This document shows positions 7,103 through 8,294 of a stretch of DNA of 8,294 nucleotides, one piece after another (position 1 is the first letter of the stretch; every line of letters begins with the position of its first letter). Made by a program: the position numbers and the translations under genes. The notes beneath the pieces are model-generated. The model saw nothing but the letters and a program-made list of their open reading frames with translations, did not search any database and was not told where the DNA came from. The stretch spans positions 1 to 8,294 of the forward strand of contig CAMYCE010000097.1 in the NCBI GenBank assembly GCA_947254205.1, in the 5' to 3' direction. This stretch comes from an uncultured Prevotellaceae bacterium (GTDB lineage Bacteria; Bacteroidota; Bacteroidia; Bacteroidales; Muribaculaceae).

Positions 7103-7993
7103 TTAAGAATTGGTGTTGAATGCATTTTTTATCTCGTCGATCGTGAGGTTCTTGTTCATCACCTTCAAGCCCTTGTCGAGCACATAGAAAGAGGGTAATT
7201 TTCTCACATCAATTTTCTCATAAACATTGGGGGCTGCCACAAGTGTCCAATCGGGATACATGCTTGCAGTGGCAAGAAATTTTTTCACGTTTTTACCGGT
7301 GTAGATGTTAATCACCTTGGTATAGCCTTGCTTCAACAGGGCGTTCACGCCAAGGTCGGCGCTCAAGCGTGTGGCAGCAATGCTGCTCGATGTTTCATCG
7401 TTGGTGAAAAAAAGAAGCACAATTTCGGCACTGTCAAGTGGCAACTGCGAGATGTGGCGAGTTCCAGCCGCCGTTGTCACCTCAAAGTCGGTGACAGTGG
7501 CACCCAGTTTGCTGGCTTCGATAGCAGCCTTTTGACCACGATAGCGCTTTTTGGCCTCCTTTTGCATCCACGAGGCGTCGACTGCCGCTTTTAGAAATGC
7601 CAAATACACATCATCAACCACAGGGGCTTGCATGTAGTAGAGCAACAACTCGGCACAGCTCAAGAGTTTCATGAAGTTGGCCTTGTTGGCTTGAGCCTTA
7701 AACATGAGCGAGCCTACCGAGGTGAGCCCCACATTCACATTGGCTTGCCCCATGATGCTCAAATAGTCGCTCATGGCTTTGAGCAACAAGCTGTCGCTCG
7801 AGGCACCAATGGGTTTCGACACGTCGCATTTGTCCCAAAAGTGCCGGGTGCTATAGTTGCAACGCGACTCAAGCGTGGTGCATGTGTCGGGAGCCTGCGG
7901 ATAGGGGAAAAGTGTTTCAAACTCTTGCGCATTGGCATTAATCCCTACCAGCGAGACAGATAGCCACAATAATAGTGTGTAGATATGCTTCAT
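7103..7993 (-). CDS. Exported DUF5106-like protein with CXXC-less thioredoxin-fold domain
   Basis: The open frame continues upstream to an ATG at 8023. I place the start at the ATG at 7993 because there the protein begins MKHIYTLLLWLSVSLVG, a clean signal peptide ending INANA before Gln23. The mature protein is periplasmic or surface-exposed, with 296 residues in the precursor. Residues 27-160 resemble the DUF5106 domain, with FPYPQAPD (29-36), RCNYSTRHFWDKCD (44-57) and a helical region. Residues 165-292 resemble a thioredoxin/AhpC-type fold: GATVTDFEVTTAAG (164-177), LLFF strand (193-196) and a cis-proline segment LPSFYVLDKGLKVM (266-279). Where active relatives carry CXXC after the FF strand, this protein has TNDETSSSI (197-205), so disulfide chemistry looks absent. 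The remaining cysteines (38, 45, 56, 113) are in the N-terminal domain. It is the first gene of the leftward run. Confidence 0.78.
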   Translation of the reverse strand: MKHIYTLLLWLSVSLVGINANAQEFETLFPYPQAPDTCTTLESRCNYSTRHFWDKCDVSKPIGASSDSLLLKAMSDYLSIMGQANVNVGLTSVGSLMFKAQANKANFMKLLSCAELLLYYMQAPVVDDVYLAFLKAAVDASWMQKEAKKRYRGQKAAIEASKLGATVTDFEVTTAAGTRHISQLPLDSAEIVLLFFTNDETSSSIAATRLSADLGVNALLKQGYTKVINIYTGKNVKKFLATASMYPDWTLVAAPNVYEKIDVRKLPSFYVLDKGLKVMNKNLTIDEIKNAFNTNS

Positions 7994-8031
7994 TTTATCT
8001 GCAATAAATATACAATAATCCAATTAAATAG

Positions 8032-8063
8032 TAAAATTACAGCAAAAGTTGCAACCACCCAAA
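8032..8063 (-). promoter_or_regulatory. Candidate Bacteroidetes promoter for the DUF5106-like gene and the run after it
   Basis: On the minus strand TTTG (positions 8063 to 8060) is followed by a 20-base spacer and then TAATTTTA (positions 8039 to 8032). The -33 element is perfect and the -7 element matches 7 of 8 bases of TAnnTTTG, missing the final G. The start site would be near 8025, giving a leader of about 30 bases before the ATG at 7993. A second -7-like box, TATATTTA (8012 to 8005), is closer to the gene but has only TTTT at the right upstream distance. The region is so AT-rich that chance matches are likely. An 8-bp palindrome, gttgcaac (8048-8055), lies within the spacer. Confidence 0.4.
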
Positions 8064-8152
8064 TTATAAGCCATTTTTTACACTTAATAATCATCAGGGA
8101 TTTTGGGAGGGAGGAGTTAAGATGACACGACTGGTGGCAGTATTGGTTATAT

Positions 8153-8235
8153 AATCAACAAATTAAACGAATTAAACGAATAAGTAAACGGCGCAATTCA
8201 CACCGCCCCACAAAATTCGTTTAATTCGTTGATTT
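8153..8235. repeat. Inverted repeat made of 9-bp AATTAAACG units
   Basis: Positions 8166-8181 and 8215-8230 are perfect 16-base reverse complements, separated by 33 bases. Sliding the left arm by one 9-base unit gives a second pairing, 8153-8173 with 8214-8234, matching at 20 of 21 bases. The left arm holds two tandem copies of aattaaacg (8161-8169, 8170-8178) preceded by aatcaac. The right arm, read in reverse complement, holds aatcaac and one copy. The enclosed segment has a short GC hairpin (ggcg 8190-8193 with cgcc 8204-8207). It encodes no protein. It could be a dispersed intergenic repeat, a nonautonomous mobile relic, an operator pair, or a terminator for a gene beyond the right edge. 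I do not recognise the family. Confidence 0.75.
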
Positions 8236-8294
8236 TTAACCCAAATTGGTCATTAGGTTTCTTTGTTTTTGTCAAATTATTTTGAGTAATTTTT

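Larger units (their letters stand above)
7994..8294. other. AT-rich intergenic region upstream of the gene run
   Basis: I see no credible protein or RNA gene in these roughly 300 bases. The part next to the first gene holds the candidate promoter. The middle (about 8064-8152) has a purine-rich stretch, gggagggaggag, and nothing else I can name. The part at 8153-8235 is an inverted repeat built from 9-base units. The last 59 bases are T-rich and appear noncoding. The orientation of the next gene beyond the right edge cannot be told. Confidence 0.6.

Noticed and set aside
7994..8023. A ten-residue N-terminal extension of the DUF5106-like protein from the ATG at 8023.
   Set aside because: It would put MDYCIFIADK before a perfect signal peptide and would begin at about or just downstream of the predicted transcription start. 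The ATG at 7993 fits better.
8108..8154. A plus-strand ATG at 8122 follows a strong gggaggaggag-like purine run and opens a 10-residue frame, MTRLVAVLVI, resembling a leader peptide.
   Set aside because: It is very short, Bacteroidetes rarely depend on Shine-Dalgarno sequences, and no plus-strand gene or promoter follows. Chance is the simplest explanation.
1..8294. A search by eye for CRISPR arrays, transposase genes, toxin-antitoxin pairs, phage genes or a defence cassette.
   Set aside because: No regular repeat-spacer pattern, no transposase-like frame and no foreign-looking block were found. The genes are standard chromosomal ones.

Overview
The window looks like chromosomal DNA from a gut-type member of the Bacteroidales; a Muribaculaceae-, Bacteroides- or Prevotella-like genome would fit, but I cannot name the genus. 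Three things support this. The tRNA gene has a textbook Bacteroidetes promoter (TTTG, 20-base spacer, TACCTTTG). Most genes lack a Shine-Dalgarno sequence. The protein set is typical of the group: a DUF5106-type thioredoxin-fold protein, a bifunctional-nuclease protein with a UVR tail, a nucleoside:H+ symporter-like MFS protein, and a metal-type KDO8P synthase, which implies a Gram-negative outer membrane.

Every gene is on the minus strand, so transcription runs from right to left. Reading that way: an AT-rich intergenic region (7994-8294) with an inverted repeat and a candidate promoter; an exported DUF5106/thioredoxin-fold protein (7103-7993); a DoxX-family membrane protein (6596-7084); mnmA (5473-6552); a BFN/DUF151 plus UVR protein (4840-5427); an MFS nucleoside-permease-like transporter (3455-4780); rsmE (2687-3427); kdsA (1834-2649); an exported TPR protein (205-1821); a hairpin (145-177) that probably ends the transcript; and a separately promoted tRNA-Val(UAC), cut by the left edge (1-50).

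The eight protein genes are 12 to 59 bases apart with no clear promoter between them. They could be one long transcript or two or three overlapping ones. They combine translation quality (MnmA thiolates the tRNA wobble uridine, RsmE methylates 16S rRNA), envelope building (KdsA makes KDO8P for lipid A-core), transport, and exported proteins of unknown role. I see no mobile element, CRISPR array, defence cassette or foreign-looking block, and all reading frames appear intact. This is an ordinary housekeeping region. The points most worth a second look are the thioredoxin-fold protein with no CXXC active site and the unexplained inverted repeat with 9-base units at 8153-8235.
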